A stretch of DNA of 64,000 nt, from positions 62,001-126,000 of the forward strand of contig CAJOCL010000004.1 of the NCBI GenBank assembly GCA_905233565.1. Reading direction: 5' to 3'. The notes beneath the pieces were generated by a model. It had not been told where the DNA came from. It searched no databases and saw only the letters and a program-made list of their open reading frames with translations. A program made the position numbers and the translations under genes. This DNA comes from an uncultured Synergistales bacterium. Its GTDB lineage: Bacteria > Synergistota > Synergistia > Synergistales > Aminobacteriaceae. Below, one piece after another: positions 8,427 through 17,148 of the stretch (within the stretch, counting starts at the first letter, position 1; every line of letters begins with the position of its first letter).

Positions 8427-10589
8427 TTGCGGAGGGTAATTCTCAGATTTGGTTTATTATGTCTCGTTTTAATCTTGACATTTAATATTTTTTGCGGAAG
8501 TTCTTACGCTTCAACAACTGGCAATACAGGATTGACGGGACTGTGGGAATACCCGACTGCTGAAATGCCTGAAGACGGCATTGGTCATTTCGGTTACACA
8601 AAAGCATCTCCTTATGCTTTTTATTTTATAGATATTGCGTGGCTTCCGTGGCTTGAAATTAACACGCGCCTTTCAGCATTCACAAGTGTTGAAACGAGCG
8701 TACACAGGCGTTATCTTGACAAAGCAATGGACGTTAAGGCCATATTATGGCACAGCAAATCACCGAAAAACTGGATCATGCCGTCAATAGCATTCGGTGT
8801 TGTCGATGCAATGGGTACGGAGCTTATGAAAGCATGGTACGGCGCGGCAACATGGCGTGTCGGGAAATTCGCGGCAACAATAGGTTACGGTACTGACAGG
8901 TTAAACGGAATATACGGCGGTATTGAATGGGATATAGCAAACTGGCTCACCTTCAAAGCTGAATACAGCCCCCTTGATTACGCAAATGACAAGGCAGGCA
9001 GGCAAAGAATACTCACTGACGACAAATTACCGTCAAGCAAATACAACGCCGGTATAGTCTTAAAAACACCTTGGGGAATGAACGGTTCAGTAAGTTATCA
9101 GCGCGGTAATGAGTGGGTATTCTCAATCTCACAGAGAATAAATCTTAAAGGGCCGTTCTTTGGCAGTGCCAGAAAGAATTACAAGACACTGGGCGATTTC
9201 AGGTGTCCCGACTGGGAAAATGTAGATTCACAGGACTTAATAGCACGAATAAAATCAGGAATTGAAAAATATATACGTGTCAGGGATGTTGACATAAAAC
9301 TTGAAGAGTCCGATTCTGACGAAGGCGGACGCAGAGTTCTTTTATCATATGAAAATTACGGCTACTCATCACACGCTGAGGCCATGACCAGAGTACTCGT
9401 TGTACTTTCTTCCGTAATGCCTGAAACAGATGAACTTATCTTAATTCACAAAAATTCAGGAACACCCGTAGTTAAAGCCGTTTTTCCGGGCTTATTGCTT
9501 TTTGACATAAGAAGCAGGACTTTACGCGGTGAGGATTTAATACACAGTGCGGTCTTTACTTGGGCAAGCAGGGATATTGAAGAACCTGACGAATCGGCAC
9601 TGCGTAACAAGGCAGTACACGAGTTCAAGGCCATGCTCGTTTATGAACCGAGAATAGACCAGACCATACGCGAACCCTACATGGACAGGCTGAATATTGA
9701 CGCAATATATAACGGGCGTTACTATAACGGCTGGGGTTCGGTCATTGATGTACGTTTCCCCGTCTATACTCACGCAGATACTACGGATAATACAGGCTTA
9801 TGGTGGGAAAAAGATTTCAACGATAAAATCCGCTTGCAGCAGGCAGCTTTGACATATGCAAACAAGTTAAACGAAAAAAGCAGAATGTGGGTTTTCGGCG
9901 AAGGCGGTTACCTCGATGAGGAATGGGCAGGCGGAAATTTATGGGGCAGATATTACGGCCATGACGGACGCTGGTGGATAGGCGCAAGATTCACGGCCAT
10001 GCACGACAGAGACCCTTACTCGTTCGCAGGATTGACAAGCGGGCTTCTGACCTACAGAAACGGCGGTGTTTATGATATTGATGACGGTGAACAATGGAGG
10101 CACGGCGAATGGTTCCAGGCAGGTTATCACATTACTGATTTAGACCTTGATCTTCAGGCTGATTACGGACGCTTTATCGACGGTGATAACGGCTTGAAAG
10201 TAATGGCTACAAGACATTGGGACGATACAGCTATCGGCTTCTGGTATATGGACACCGACAGGCACGCGCCGGGCAGGAACATGACAAAAACAGGCGTTCA
10301 TATGGAGCTGCCGGCTGATAAATGGTTCGGTTCATGGTTCGGAAATTCAAGCTCTCATATCTGGGAACAAAATACCATGTTAATTTCAACATGGAGAGTT
10401 CACTCGGGACGTGAGGGCGGAATCGTAAGAACTCCCGAAAGACTTATGAGCCAGCTGCGTCCGCTCGCAATGAAAAGAAACGTTGAGAGCCTTCTCCGTG
10501 ATTATTGCTCTTATGACGGAGAGACTTCGGACTCGGAAGGGGATAGAGAAGTAACCAGCATTTTTGAATACATTTTCCGTAAAAAATAA
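8427..10589 (+). CDS. YjbH-like outer-membrane exopolysaccharide protein
   Basis: A 720-residue exported protein of the YjbH/DUF940 family, outer-membrane beta-barrel proteins associated with exopolysaccharide or capsule secretion. The start is a TTG 9 nt after AGGAG. A signal peptide precedes SSYASTTGNTG. The N-terminal GLTGLWEYPTAEMPEDGIGHFGYT and DIAWLPWLEINTR match the YjbH opening; the rest alternates short amphipathic strands ending in aromatic residues, as in a barrel, with a periplasmic insert around residues 270-400. The next gene encodes an SLBB exporter, which supports a joint role in moving polysaccharide across the envelope. No glycosyltransferase is nearby. Confidence 0.8.
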   Translation: MRRVILRFGLLCLVLILTFNIFCGSSYASTTGNTGLTGLWEYPTAEMPEDGIGHFGYTKASPYAFYFIDIAWLPWLEINTRLSAFTSVETSVHRRYLDKAMDVKAILWHSKSPKNWIMPSIAFGVVDAMGTELMKAWYGAATWRVGKFAATIGYGTDRLNGIYGGIEWDIANWLTFKAEYSPLDYANDKAGRQRILTDDKLPSSKYNAGIVLKTPWGMNGSVSYQRGNEWVFSISQRINLKGPFFGSARKNYKTLGDFRCPDWENVDSQDLIARIKSGIEKYIRVRDVDIKLEESDSDEGGRRVLLSYENYGYSSHAEAMTRVLVVLSSVMPETDELILIHKNSGTPVVKAVFPGLLLFDIRSRTLRGEDLIHSAVFTWASRDIEEPDESALRNKAVHEFKAMLVYEPRIDQTIREPYMDRLNIDAIYNGRYYNGWGSVIDVRFPVYTHADTTDNTGLWWEKDFNDKIRLQQAALTYANKLNEKSRMWVFGEGGYLDEEWAGGNLWGRYYGHDGRWWIGARFTAMHDRDPYSFAGLTSGLLTYRNGGVYDIDDGEQWRHGEWFQAGYHITDLDLDLQADYGRFIDGDNGLKVMATRHWDDTAIGFWYMDTDRHAPGRNMTKTGVHMELPADKWFGSWFGNSSSHIWEQNTMLISTWRVHSGREGGIVRTPERLMSQLRPLAMKRNVESLLRDYCSYDGETSDSEGDREVTSIFEYIFRKK

Positions 10590-10631
10590 ATAAAAAACAG
10601 CAGCATAATAAAATTTTTGAGGTGATTAATA

Positions 10632-12977
10632 TTGAAATCTTTTGCGTTCGTTAAAAAATTAGTGCTGTCGAAATTATTGGCAGCGGTTTTCTTTTTGCTT
10701 TCCGTCTGTATTGTCTGCACTCCTGTTTACTCAGCAGACGTTGCAGGCCCCGCAGTCCTTGCGGCTCCGTCTCCTCTTGGAACTCAGATGCCGGAAATTC
10801 AGGCTGCACCGTCTACCCCCGTTATGCCGTCAGTCCCAACAGTTCCGCAAAGAGGTCTTGACCTTTCAGGGCTTGACCCGACACAGCCTCAGACACACAC
10901 GGAAAACGTAGACACTACGGATCCGTCAGCACAGCAGACCCCTACAGATCCAACCGCAGTTGATCCGACTACGGGCGAGAATGCCCCGACACTTGAGGCC
11001 GGTGAAATCACGGAAGATCAGATAAATGAGTATTTCGATGAGCTTCTTTCGCTTAGAACAAGGCGAGGCAGAGGCAATCCGATGAGCGACTTATTCAGAA
11101 GGCTCCCGAGATATGGAATGTCATTTTTCCGCAGGCCTCCTTCAACTTATGCGCCTATGGAAGCAGTCCCGGTTACTCAGGGTTACAGAATAGGCGTAGG
11201 CGATGAGATGACTTTGACAATCTGGGGCATTCCTGAAGAGGGAAATTTCAGATTCAGCGTGAACAGGGACGGAATGGCCGCAGTTCCACACATAGGGACG
11301 GTAAGGCTTGCAGGTTACACGCTTGCTGAGGCCGAAAGGGTACTCAGCGCGAGACTGAGCCAGTATTACACGGGCTTCCAGATGAATTTGTCAATGGGAA
11401 GATTAAGCTCAATTCAGGTCTACGTTACGGGAAATGCAGCAAGGCCGGGCGCGTACACAATTTCATCATTTTCAACCCTCGTTAATGCCCTCATAGCTTC
11501 AGGCGGTCCGACTTATAACGGAACACTCAGAAGGATTGAGCTTAAAAGGGGCGGAAGGACTGTTTCAGTTTTCGACATGTATGCAATGCTGCTTCAGGGC
11601 GACAAGACACAGGATGTAAGGCTTCAGGCAGGAGACGTTATATATATTCCGACCGTAGGGCCTCTTGTTGGGCTTGCCGGTGAAGTTCATGTTCCCGGAG
11701 TATATGAGCTTAACGGAGCTACGAGGGTTCAGGATCTTTTATACATTGCGGGAGGACTTAACGCAAGGACTTTCAAGGGAAGAATACAGTTTTACAGGAT
11801 ACAGAACAGCACATACGCAAGCGCATCTGAAGGAACCCTCGCAGATTTTGAGAACATGGAACTTCATGACGGCGATATTCTCAGGCTTTACCCGATATTC
11901 AACACGTCTTCAACCGTATTTATTACAGGTTCTGTATTATCGCCTGGAAATTACGCCATTACGCCGGGACAGACGAGAATTTCTGACCTCATAGTACGTG
12001 CAGGAGGATTAACCCCCTTAGCGTCAGACGTAATCGAAGTAACGAGAGTAACCCCCTCGCTTGAAGGCCCCGTAAACCAGCGTTTCAAAATAAACGCAGT
12101 TCAGGCAATGCAGGGCGACCCGGTACACAATATCGCGCTTGAAAATCAGGATCGCATTACTGTAATAATGATTCCTGACTGGAAGACTACAATAATGGTA
12201 AACATAGTCGGAGAAGTCAGACGGCCCGGACAGTATGCAATGTTTCATGGTGAAAAACTTTCAGACTTAATCGAACGTGCTGGAGGATTTACGCCCAAAG
12301 CATTTTTGAGGGGAGCAATTTTCACACGTATGAGTGTCGCCCGTGATCAGCGTATAGCCCTAAACCAGATGGCTGACCGAATGGAGCGTGAAATGCTCGA
12401 GGCATCTCAGAATTTGTCAGTATCAGCTACGACAACAGGTGCTACACAGGGCATTAACCAGGAATTTCAGAGACGCAGACAGTTAATATACAATCTCAGG
12501 AACATGGACATAATGGGAAGGGTAATAACAAAAGTTGACACCCCTAAAAACATAATCGGAACTCCCTGGGATTATGAGCTTGAGAACGGCGATACTTTGA
12601 GCATACCTTCAACGCCTCTCATTGTAAACGTAATGGGCGCGGTTTACACGTCAACAAGCCATGTCTACCGTCCTGGTATGGGCATAAACGCCTATATAAA
12701 TGCAGCGGGCGGAGCTTTGAAGAGCGCACATAAGAGAATGGTTTACTTGATCAAGAGCGACGGCACTACGTTGAGACTTACAAGAAATACATCTCTTCTT
12801 TCAAGCAAGCAGTGGACACCTCCGCGCGGATATTCGGCAGTCGTTGAGCCCGGCGATACTATTGTCGTCCCCGTAAAATACATGGACAGGCAGGGTATTG
12901 AGTCATTGAGGGATACTATAGACGTAATATATAAAGTTGCCGTTGCTACGGGCGTTATAATCAGGGCAGTAGACTAA
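10632..12977 (+). CDS. Polysaccharide export protein with SLBB repeats (Wza-like)
   Basis: A 781-residue exported protein beginning at TTG 7-8 nt after GAGGTG. After a signal peptide comes a Pro/Thr/Gln-rich low-complexity linker (residues about 40-130), then a Poly_export domain (YRIGVGDEMTLTIWG, then GMAAVPHIGTVRLAGYTLAEAE). Several SLBB domains follow, recognised by repeats of the type VYVTGNAARPGAYTI, LAGEVHVPGVYELNG, VFITGSVLSPGNYAI and VNIVGEVRRPGQYAM. Wza-type proteins form the periplasmic/outer-membrane channel for capsule export. At 781 residues it is about twice as long as Wza, because of extra SLBB repeats, as in other large SLBB exporters. It lies 42 bp behind the YjbH-like gene and just before the DUF4177-like gene. 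Confidence 0.87.
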   Translation: MKSFAFVKKLVLSKLLAAVFFLLSVCIVCTPVYSADVAGPAVLAAPSPLGTQMPEIQAAPSTPVMPSVPTVPQRGLDLSGLDPTQPQTHTENVDTTDPSAQQTPTDPTAVDPTTGENAPTLEAGEITEDQINEYFDELLSLRTRRGRGNPMSDLFRRLPRYGMSFFRRPPSTYAPMEAVPVTQGYRIGVGDEMTLTIWGIPEEGNFRFSVNRDGMAAVPHIGTVRLAGYTLAEAERVLSARLSQYYTGFQMNLSMGRLSSIQVYVTGNAARPGAYTISSFSTLVNALIASGGPTYNGTLRRIELKRGGRTVSVFDMYAMLLQGDKTQDVRLQAGDVIYIPTVGPLVGLAGEVHVPGVYELNGATRVQDLLYIAGGLNARTFKGRIQFYRIQNSTYASASEGTLADFENMELHDGDILRLYPIFNTSSTVFITGSVLSPGNYAITPGQTRISDLIVRAGGLTPLASDVIEVTRVTPSLEGPVNQRFKINAVQAMQGDPVHNIALENQDRITVIMIPDWKTTIMVNIVGEVRRPGQYAMFHGEKLSDLIERAGGFTPKAFLRGAIFTRMSVARDQRIALNQMADRMEREMLEASQNLSVSATTTGATQGINQEFQRRRQLIYNLRNMDIMGRVITKVDTPKNIIGTPWDYELENGDTLSIPSTPLIVNVMGAVYTSTSHVYRPGMGINAYINAAGGALKSAHKRMVYLIKSDGTTLRLTRNTSLLSSKQWTPPRGYSAVVEPGDTIVVPVKYMDRQGIESLRDTIDVIYKVAVATGVIIRAVD

Positions 12978-12995
12978 ACGGGAGGAGTGTTGAGC

Positions 12996-13268
12996 ATGAA
13001 GAAATTCATACTTGCATTAATCATGGTGCTTTCATTTTCAGCGTCTTCATTTTCTGCTGAAAAGGTGAAGTATGAATACAAAGTCGTACCGTTAGGCTCC
13101 CTGACATCGTTACAAAAGAGCAAAGAATCAGCCTCGAAAACTAAACAGGTTGAAGCATTGCTTAATGAACACGGCGGTGAAGGCTGGGAAATAGCCGAAA
13201 TTTTCGCGGTCAGAACGACTTTTGATCCTAATGTTTTCTTTGTGATTATGAAGCGTCCTATTGATTAG
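12996..13268 (+). CDS. Small secreted DUF4177-like protein
   Basis: A 90-residue protein with a signal peptide (KKFILALIMVLSFSASSFSAE) and a short mature domain YEYKVVPLG...LLNEHGGEGWEIAEIF...FFVIMKRP, typical of DUF4177. The ORF track starts at GTG 12987, but the GGGAGGAG site ends there; ATG 12996, with 8 nt spacing, is the better start. It is the last gene of the YjbH-SLBB cluster, with about 18 nt between it and the exporter, so it is probably an accessory envelope protein. Its function is unknown. Confidence 0.75.
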   Translation: MKKFILALIMVLSFSASSFSAEKVKYEYKVVPLGSLTSLQKSKESASKTKQVEALLNEHGGEGWEIAEIFAVRTTFDPNVFFVIMKRPID

Positions 13269-13309
13269 CTTGACGGATTTTGATTTTGCTGTAAAATAGT
13301 TACCCGTTA

Positions 13310-13387
13310 CGGGACGTAGCGCAGTCTGGCTAGCGCATCTGCATGGGGTGCAGGGGGTCGGAGGTTCGAATCCTCTCGTCCCGACCA
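13310..13387 (+). tRNA. tRNA-Pro (GGG)
   Basis: A full cloverleaf can be drawn: acceptor CGGGACG/CGTCCCG, anticodon stem TCTGC/GCAGG with loop ATGGGGT (anticodon GGG), T-arm GGAGGTTCGAATCCTCT, discriminator A and encoded CCA. The C1-G72 pair is typical of bacterial tRNA-Pro. Confidence 0.95.
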
Positions 13388-13420
13388 TAATTACAAGATT
13401 TTAAGATAAGAAAAAAACAG

Positions 13421-13454
13421 AGACTCTCACGGTTAAGCTGTGAGGGTCTTTTTT
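13421..13454 (+). terminator. Rho-independent terminator upstream of rpsF
   Basis: AGACTCTCAC...GTGAGGGTCT forms a GC-containing hairpin followed directly by TTTTTT. It ends the tRNA-Pro transcript and isolates the ribosomal-protein operon. Confidence 0.8.
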
Positions 13455-13458
13455 ATGC

Positions 13459-13464
13459 TATAAT
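13459..13464 (+). promoter_or_regulatory. Extended -10 promoter of the rpsF operon
   Basis: TGCTATAAT is a perfect -10 with an extended TGn element. No good -35 is present because that position falls in the preceding terminator. Transcription would start near 13471. Confidence 0.5.
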
Positions 13465-13482
13465 CATAGCTGTTAATGCCCT

Positions 13483-13513
13483 GCCTTTCGTGAAAATCGC
13501 ACAGACGGAAGGC
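13483..13513 (+). promoter_or_regulatory. Leader hairpin, possible S6:S18 autoregulatory element
   Basis: GCCTTTCGT pairs over 9 bp with ACGGAAGGC, and the 3' arm is followed by CGAATAAG. It is located between the promoter and the rpsF ribosome site, where the S6:S18 complex binds a hairpin with a conserved CCG in many bacteria. The structure is visible; the regulatory role is inference. Confidence 0.4.
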
Positions 13514-13545
13514 CGAATAAGTCCAAAGGGAGGAGGTGCAGGAAA

Positions 13546-13827
13546 GTGCGAAAGTATGAGATGCTTGTCATTCTTGACGCAGGGAACGAATCCCAGAGCG
13601 AGGAAGTCTCCAAAATTGAGGAAGTCATAAAGAATCTGGGGGGTACTGTGTCAAAGTCAGATACATGGGGAAAACGTACCTTAGCTTATCCGATACGCAA
13701 GAAAACTGAAGGTTATTATGTTCTTTTCAACTTTGAGCTTGAGCCTTCACAGACATTTGAACTCAGACGTATACTCGGTCTGCGTGCCAATGTTTACCGT
13801 CATTTAACGATAGTTCTTGACGATTAG
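13546..13827 (+). CDS. rpsF: Ribosomal protein S6
   Basis: A 93-residue small-subunit protein. MRKYEMLVILDAG, the central GKRTLAYPIRKKTEGYYVLFNFEL and the C-terminal RANVYRHLTIVLDD are standard S6. GTG start following a GGGAGGAGGTG ribosome site. S6 pairs with S18 on 16S rRNA, and both genes are here with ssb between them, the usual bacterial order. Confidence 0.97.
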   Translation: MRKYEMLVILDAGNESQSEEVSKIEEVIKNLGGTVSKSDTWGKRTLAYPIRKKTEGYYVLFNFELEPSQTFELRRILGLRANVYRHLTIVLDD

Positions 13828-13842
13828 GGAGGACGTTTTGAA

Positions 13843-14361
13843 ATGAGAGGATTTAACCGCGCTATTATTGCCGGAAATTTAACCCGCGACCCTGAATTGA
13901 GATACACGGTCAACAAAAAGGCTTACGCAAGATTCGGCGTTGCAGTGAACAGCCGCTGGAAAAACGCAAACGGAGAAATTCAGGAAAGTACGGAATATAT
14001 TAATATCGTTGTATGGGGGCCGATGGCCGAAAACTGCGGAAAGTATCTTAAAAAAGGAAGCCCCATTCTCGTTGAGGGCAGTATACGGACAAGCAGTTAT
14101 GACGCAAAAGACGGCTCAGGGAAGAGATACACGACAGAGATTAACGCCGATAATATCGTGTTTCTGGGGTCAGGACAGGGAAATACAGGCGGCGGAAGTT
14201 ATTCAGCACCGGGTCAGTCTGTTTCAGGTTCAGCCCCGTACATGCCAAGCGATGAGGATTTCGGCAGAAGCATAGGGGAGAGCGGATTCAGCACATCGGG
14301 ATTCGCTGACGGCAATAACGGAATTTTAGGGAACATGAACGAGAGCGATATACCGTTCTAG
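13843..14361 (+). CDS. ssb: Single-stranded DNA-binding protein
   Basis: A 172-residue SSB. The OB fold covers residues 1-110 (MRGFNRAIIAGNLTRDPELRYT, FGVAVNSRWKN, INIVVWGPMAENCGKYLKKGS, LVEGSIRT). A Gly/Ser-rich linker follows, and the acidic tip NESDIPF is the docking site for SSB partner proteins. It lies 15 bp behind rpsF and precedes rpsR, as in many bacteria. It protects single-stranded DNA in replication, repair and recombination. Confidence 0.96.
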   Translation: MRGFNRAIIAGNLTRDPELRYTVNKKAYARFGVAVNSRWKNANGEIQESTEYINIVVWGPMAENCGKYLKKGSPILVEGSIRTSSYDAKDGSGKRYTTEINADNIVFLGSGQGNTGGGSYSAPGQSVSGSAPYMPSDEDFGRSIGESGFSTSGFADGNNGILGNMNESDIPF

Positions 14362-14392
14362 ATTTACGGATAAGGAGGATAATTAGCAAGAA

Positions 14393-14695
14393 ATGAACGA
14401 ACGCGAAAATACAGAGCGCGAAAACAGACCCGCAGCACCGGCAAAAAACGGCGCTAACGGCGGAGGTATTCGCAGAGGAGCATCAAGACGCAGGCCGAAA
14501 TTCTGCTATTACTGCGTTGAAAAACAGGAGCATGTTGACTACAAAGACGTTGAAAAGCTCCGCAAGTATATCAGTGAGAGAGGGAAAATTATTCCCAGAC
14601 GCGTAACAGGAAACTGTGCAAAACATCAGAGGCTTCTCACTGAGGCTATCAAGCGTGCAAGGTACATGGCCTTGCTGCCTTACTCACTCGATTAA
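14393..14695 (+). CDS. rpsR: Ribosomal protein S18
   Basis: A 100-residue S18: [36 protein letters not shown] and [26 protein letters not shown] are the conserved core. CYYC plus the later NCAKH gives the zinc-type cysteine set (C+ form). The first 33 residues are a basic, Gly/Asn/Arg-rich extension longer than usual. An AAGGAGG site precedes ATG. It closes the classical rpsF-ssb-rpsR trio; rplI does not follow here. Confidence 0.96.
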   Translation: MNERENTERENRPAAPAKNGANGGGIRRGASRRRPKFCYYCVEKQEHVDYKDVEKLRKYISERGKIIPRRVTGNCAKHQRLLTEAIKRARYMALLPYSLD

Positions 14696-14702
14696 TCAAG
14701 AA

Positions 14703-15635
14703 ATGAAGAGAATAATTCCCTGCGTAATCATCACTTTAGCCCTGATACTCGCAGGGAGTTTTTTACCTGTCTTGGGAGTTGTCGGCCTAATGTTATGCCC
14801 GCTGCCTTTGTGCGTTCTGGGCTGTCTTGAAGGTCAGAAAAATATGAGCGTTGCCGAGCTTATGATAGAAGTTACGCTCTTTCTTGTCGTCTCGCCGTCA
14901 ATGGCCGCTTATTTCCTTTTAGGCTGCGCGCCTCTTTCAGCGTCAATATTTTCAGTCTCACGCGAAGATATAAAGAACGTAAAGAAATTCACGGGTCCCG
15001 AAAGTTTATTGATATGTACGGCAGCGTCAATAATATTCAAGCTCATACTTGTTGCGTCATTCTGGTTCTTCACGGGCAGAAATATATTCATGCCTGACGT
15101 TCGGCAGATGAATTTAATCATGTACCAGTTATACGGAAATCAGCCCGAACTTTTAGCGGCCGTCGGAAGAGTTTTCGCAATTTTGCCGTATATGATGCCG
15201 TCAATGTTAGTTATTTATGCTGCTGCTGAAACTTACATGAATTATTCGATATGCCGTTCGATTATCAATAAATTTTTTCCAAAAGTTAAGAATTTCCCGC
15301 CCGAACTTCCCGAGTTCAAGCTATGGAGATTTCCGATTTCATTATTATTTGCGTCAGTATTCGGCTTTATTCTGGGCTGGTTCATTGATATTGACACATG
15401 GTTCAGCGGTGCAATGTTCATAATGAATTTGCAGATTGCCGCTAATGTCTTCATGTTCGTTGAGGGCTTGTCAATGGCTTTCTGGATTATGGCAGGTTTC
15501 AAATTCAAAAAGGGCGCGAAAATTGCAGCCTGTATATTGCTTTCAATACCGTTTTTCTGGCCCTGGCTTATAGTCATAGGCATGTGTGACATGGCCTTAA
15601 ATCTCAGGGAAAGAATAAAATTCAAACAGCGTTGA
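14703..15635 (+). CDS. DUF2232 (YybS-like) membrane protein
   Basis: About 310 residues with roughly eight membrane segments. The ORF track begins at 14616 inside rpsR; the natural start is the ATG at 14703, which gives MKRIIPCVIITLALILAG. The location directly behind rpsR is the typical place of yybS (DUF2232) in Firmicutes and related bacteria, and the hydrophobic pattern with a C-terminal FEGxxxAFWIMAGFK-like stretch fits. Its function is not established; synteny suggests a role linked to the ribosomal-protein operon or cell envelope. The spacing after rpsR is only 7 nt and there is little of a ribosome site, so translational coupling is likely. Confidence 0.65.
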   Translation: MKRIIPCVIITLALILAGSFLPVLGVVGLMLCPLPLCVLGCLEGQKNMSVAELMIEVTLFLVVSPSMAAYFLLGCAPLSASIFSVSREDIKNVKKFTGPESLLICTAASIIFKLILVASFWFFTGRNIFMPDVRQMNLIMYQLYGNQPELLAAVGRVFAILPYMMPSMLVIYAAAETYMNYSICRSIINKFFPKVKNFPPELPEFKLWRFPISLLFASVFGFILGWFIDIDTWFSGAMFIMNLQIAANVFMFVEGLSMAFWIMAGFKFKKGAKIAACILLSIPFFWPWLIVIGMCDMALNLRERIKFKQR

Positions 15636-15739
15636 ATCCCGCAGTAAAATAAATATCGCTAGATTAACTCTATTTCTGAAATTATATAAAGTCTATAATT
15701 CTCATAATTAATCAAAATTTTTTATGAGGTGATATTTTC

Positions 15740-16678
15740 ATGAAGAGATTTATTCTTTCACTACTCGTTGTTGTCATGGCGGCATCATGCGCCTTTGCGT
15801 GGACACCGTCAAAGAATGTTACCGTTATTGTTGCCTATAAAGCAGGCTCAGGAACGGACAACACAGCCCGTGTACTCTCAAAGTTCGCGGCTGACAAAAT
15901 CGGAAAAACGATCGTTATTCAGAATCTCGAAGGCGGATCTGGCTCAATCGGCTGGACAGCGTTATCACACGCAAGGCCCGACGGTTACACTCTCGGATTC
16001 GTCAACCTTCCGACCCTCTGCTCAAACATCGTTGAACAGCTCGGCGATTACAAGATTGATGATTTTGTTCCCATCTGCAACCACGTCAACGAAACATCAA
16101 TGGTAATGGTCAGCAAAAACAGCCCCTTCAACACTCTTCAGGAGTTAATCGCTTACGCAAAAGAAAATCCCGGAAAGCTCAAGGCTTCAACAAACGGCAT
16201 GAAAGCAAGCAATCATATCGGCGCGGAGCTTTTAGCTAAATCAGCAGGATTCAAGTACATGGCCATACCTTACGGCGGAACTGCTGACCAGTTACTTGCA
16301 TTGAGACAGGGCGAAGTTGATTTCAGCGTTGCAAAAGAGGCCGACATCGCGTCAATGGCGGGCGAAGTTAAAGTACTCGGAGTTTTCGCAGAAAAGAGAA
16401 TGCCTTCATTCCCTGATGCTCCGACACTCGGAGAACTCGGACTCTATAACAAATGGTACGGCAGCGCAAGGGCTATCGTTGCTCCCAAAGGAACGCCGGC
16501 AGATGTCATAGCGTTTTACGAGGAAGCATTCAAAAAGGCTATGGAAGATCCCGAATACATAGCAGCAGCAAAGAAAGCAGGAGTTACGACGCTTTACATG
16601 AACGCTGAAGATACTGCGAAACTCATTAAGCAGCAGTACGAATTTTGCACAGATGAAGTCGCTAAACTCTGGGAATAA
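15740..16678 (+). CDS. tctC: Tripartite tricarboxylate transporter substrate-binding protein
   Basis: A 312-residue periplasmic binding protein of the TctC/BugC family. It has a signal peptide (RFILSLLVVVMAASCAFAW), then VTVIVAYKAGSGTDNTARVLSKF, IVIQNLEGGSGSIGW, the binding-site region KASTNGMKASNHIGAELL, PYGGTADQLLALRQGEVD and ARAIVAPKGTP. These proteins deliver citrate or other di/tricarboxylates to the TctAB permease. A GAGGTG site precedes ATG. The gene is the first of tctCBA and is likely to be the most expressed. The exact ligand cannot be predicted; the nearby citG homologue makes citrate a reasonable guess. Confidence 0.92.
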   Translation: MKRFILSLLVVVMAASCAFAWTPSKNVTVIVAYKAGSGTDNTARVLSKFAADKIGKTIVIQNLEGGSGSIGWTALSHARPDGYTLGFVNLPTLCSNIVEQLGDYKIDDFVPICNHVNETSMVMVSKNSPFNTLQELIAYAKENPGKLKASTNGMKASNHIGAELLAKSAGFKYMAIPYGGTADQLLALRQGEVDFSVAKEADIASMAGEVKVLGVFAEKRMPSFPDAPTLGELGLYNKWYGSARAIVAPKGTPADVIAFYEEAFKKAMEDPEYIAAAKKAGVTTLYMNAEDTAKLIKQQYEFCTDEVAKLWE

Positions 16679-16699
16679 GCGTATAAGACAAAAACAACA

Positions 16700-17146
16700 A
16701 TGAAAAAATCTGATATTTGCGTATGCCTCGTCATGTACGGGGTATGCGCGTTCTTTTTGTTCATGACGCTGGAACTTCCTGAAGCGGCGCAGATTTACCC
16801 GCTGTGTGTAATATCGCTGCTTGCAGGATTAACAACACTTCACGTCTTCAACATGATACGGGGTGCAATACGTGAAGGGGTTACGGGCGGCCTAGAAGGT
16901 TTCAAAGATTTTGTGCCATCTCAGTTTTTTGCAATTTTCGCAATGATTGTAATTTATCTCGTGTCAATGCCGTATATCGGTTTTTACGCGTCAAGCATAT
17001 TATTCATGACCGCAAGCCTTTTATTCCTGCGCGTTAAATTATGGCAGATTATACTTGCTGAAATTGCAATTTTTGTACTCGTCTACTGTGCTTTTACTCT
17101 GTTCCTTGAAGTAAGGCTCCCTTCAGGGTCATTATGGGAGGTTTAA
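16700..17146 (+). CDS. tctB: Tripartite tricarboxylate transporter small permease
   Basis: A 148-residue membrane protein with four predicted membrane segments (MYGVCAFFLFMTLELP, YPLCVISLLAGL, FFAIFAMIVIYLVSMPYIGFY, LAEIAIFVLVYCAFTLFLEVRLPSG). The last motif, F...L.V.LP.G, is the typical TctB ending. It lies 21 bp after tctC and its stop is 2 bp before the tctA ATG. It pairs with TctA in the inner membrane as the small subunit of the secondary transporter. Confidence 0.88.
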   Translation: MKKSDICVCLVMYGVCAFFLFMTLELPEAAQIYPLCVISLLAGLTTLHVFNMIRGAIREGVTGGLEGFKDFVPSQFFAIFAMIVIYLVSMPYIGFYASSILFMTASLLFLRVKLWQIILAEIAIFVLVYCAFTLFLEVRLPSGSLWEV

Positions 17147-17148
17147 CA

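Noticed and set aside
14616-14702. Long form of the DUF2232 protein starting inside rpsR
   Set aside because: The extension lies in the rpsR coding region and the internal ATG 14703 begins with a normal membrane segment.
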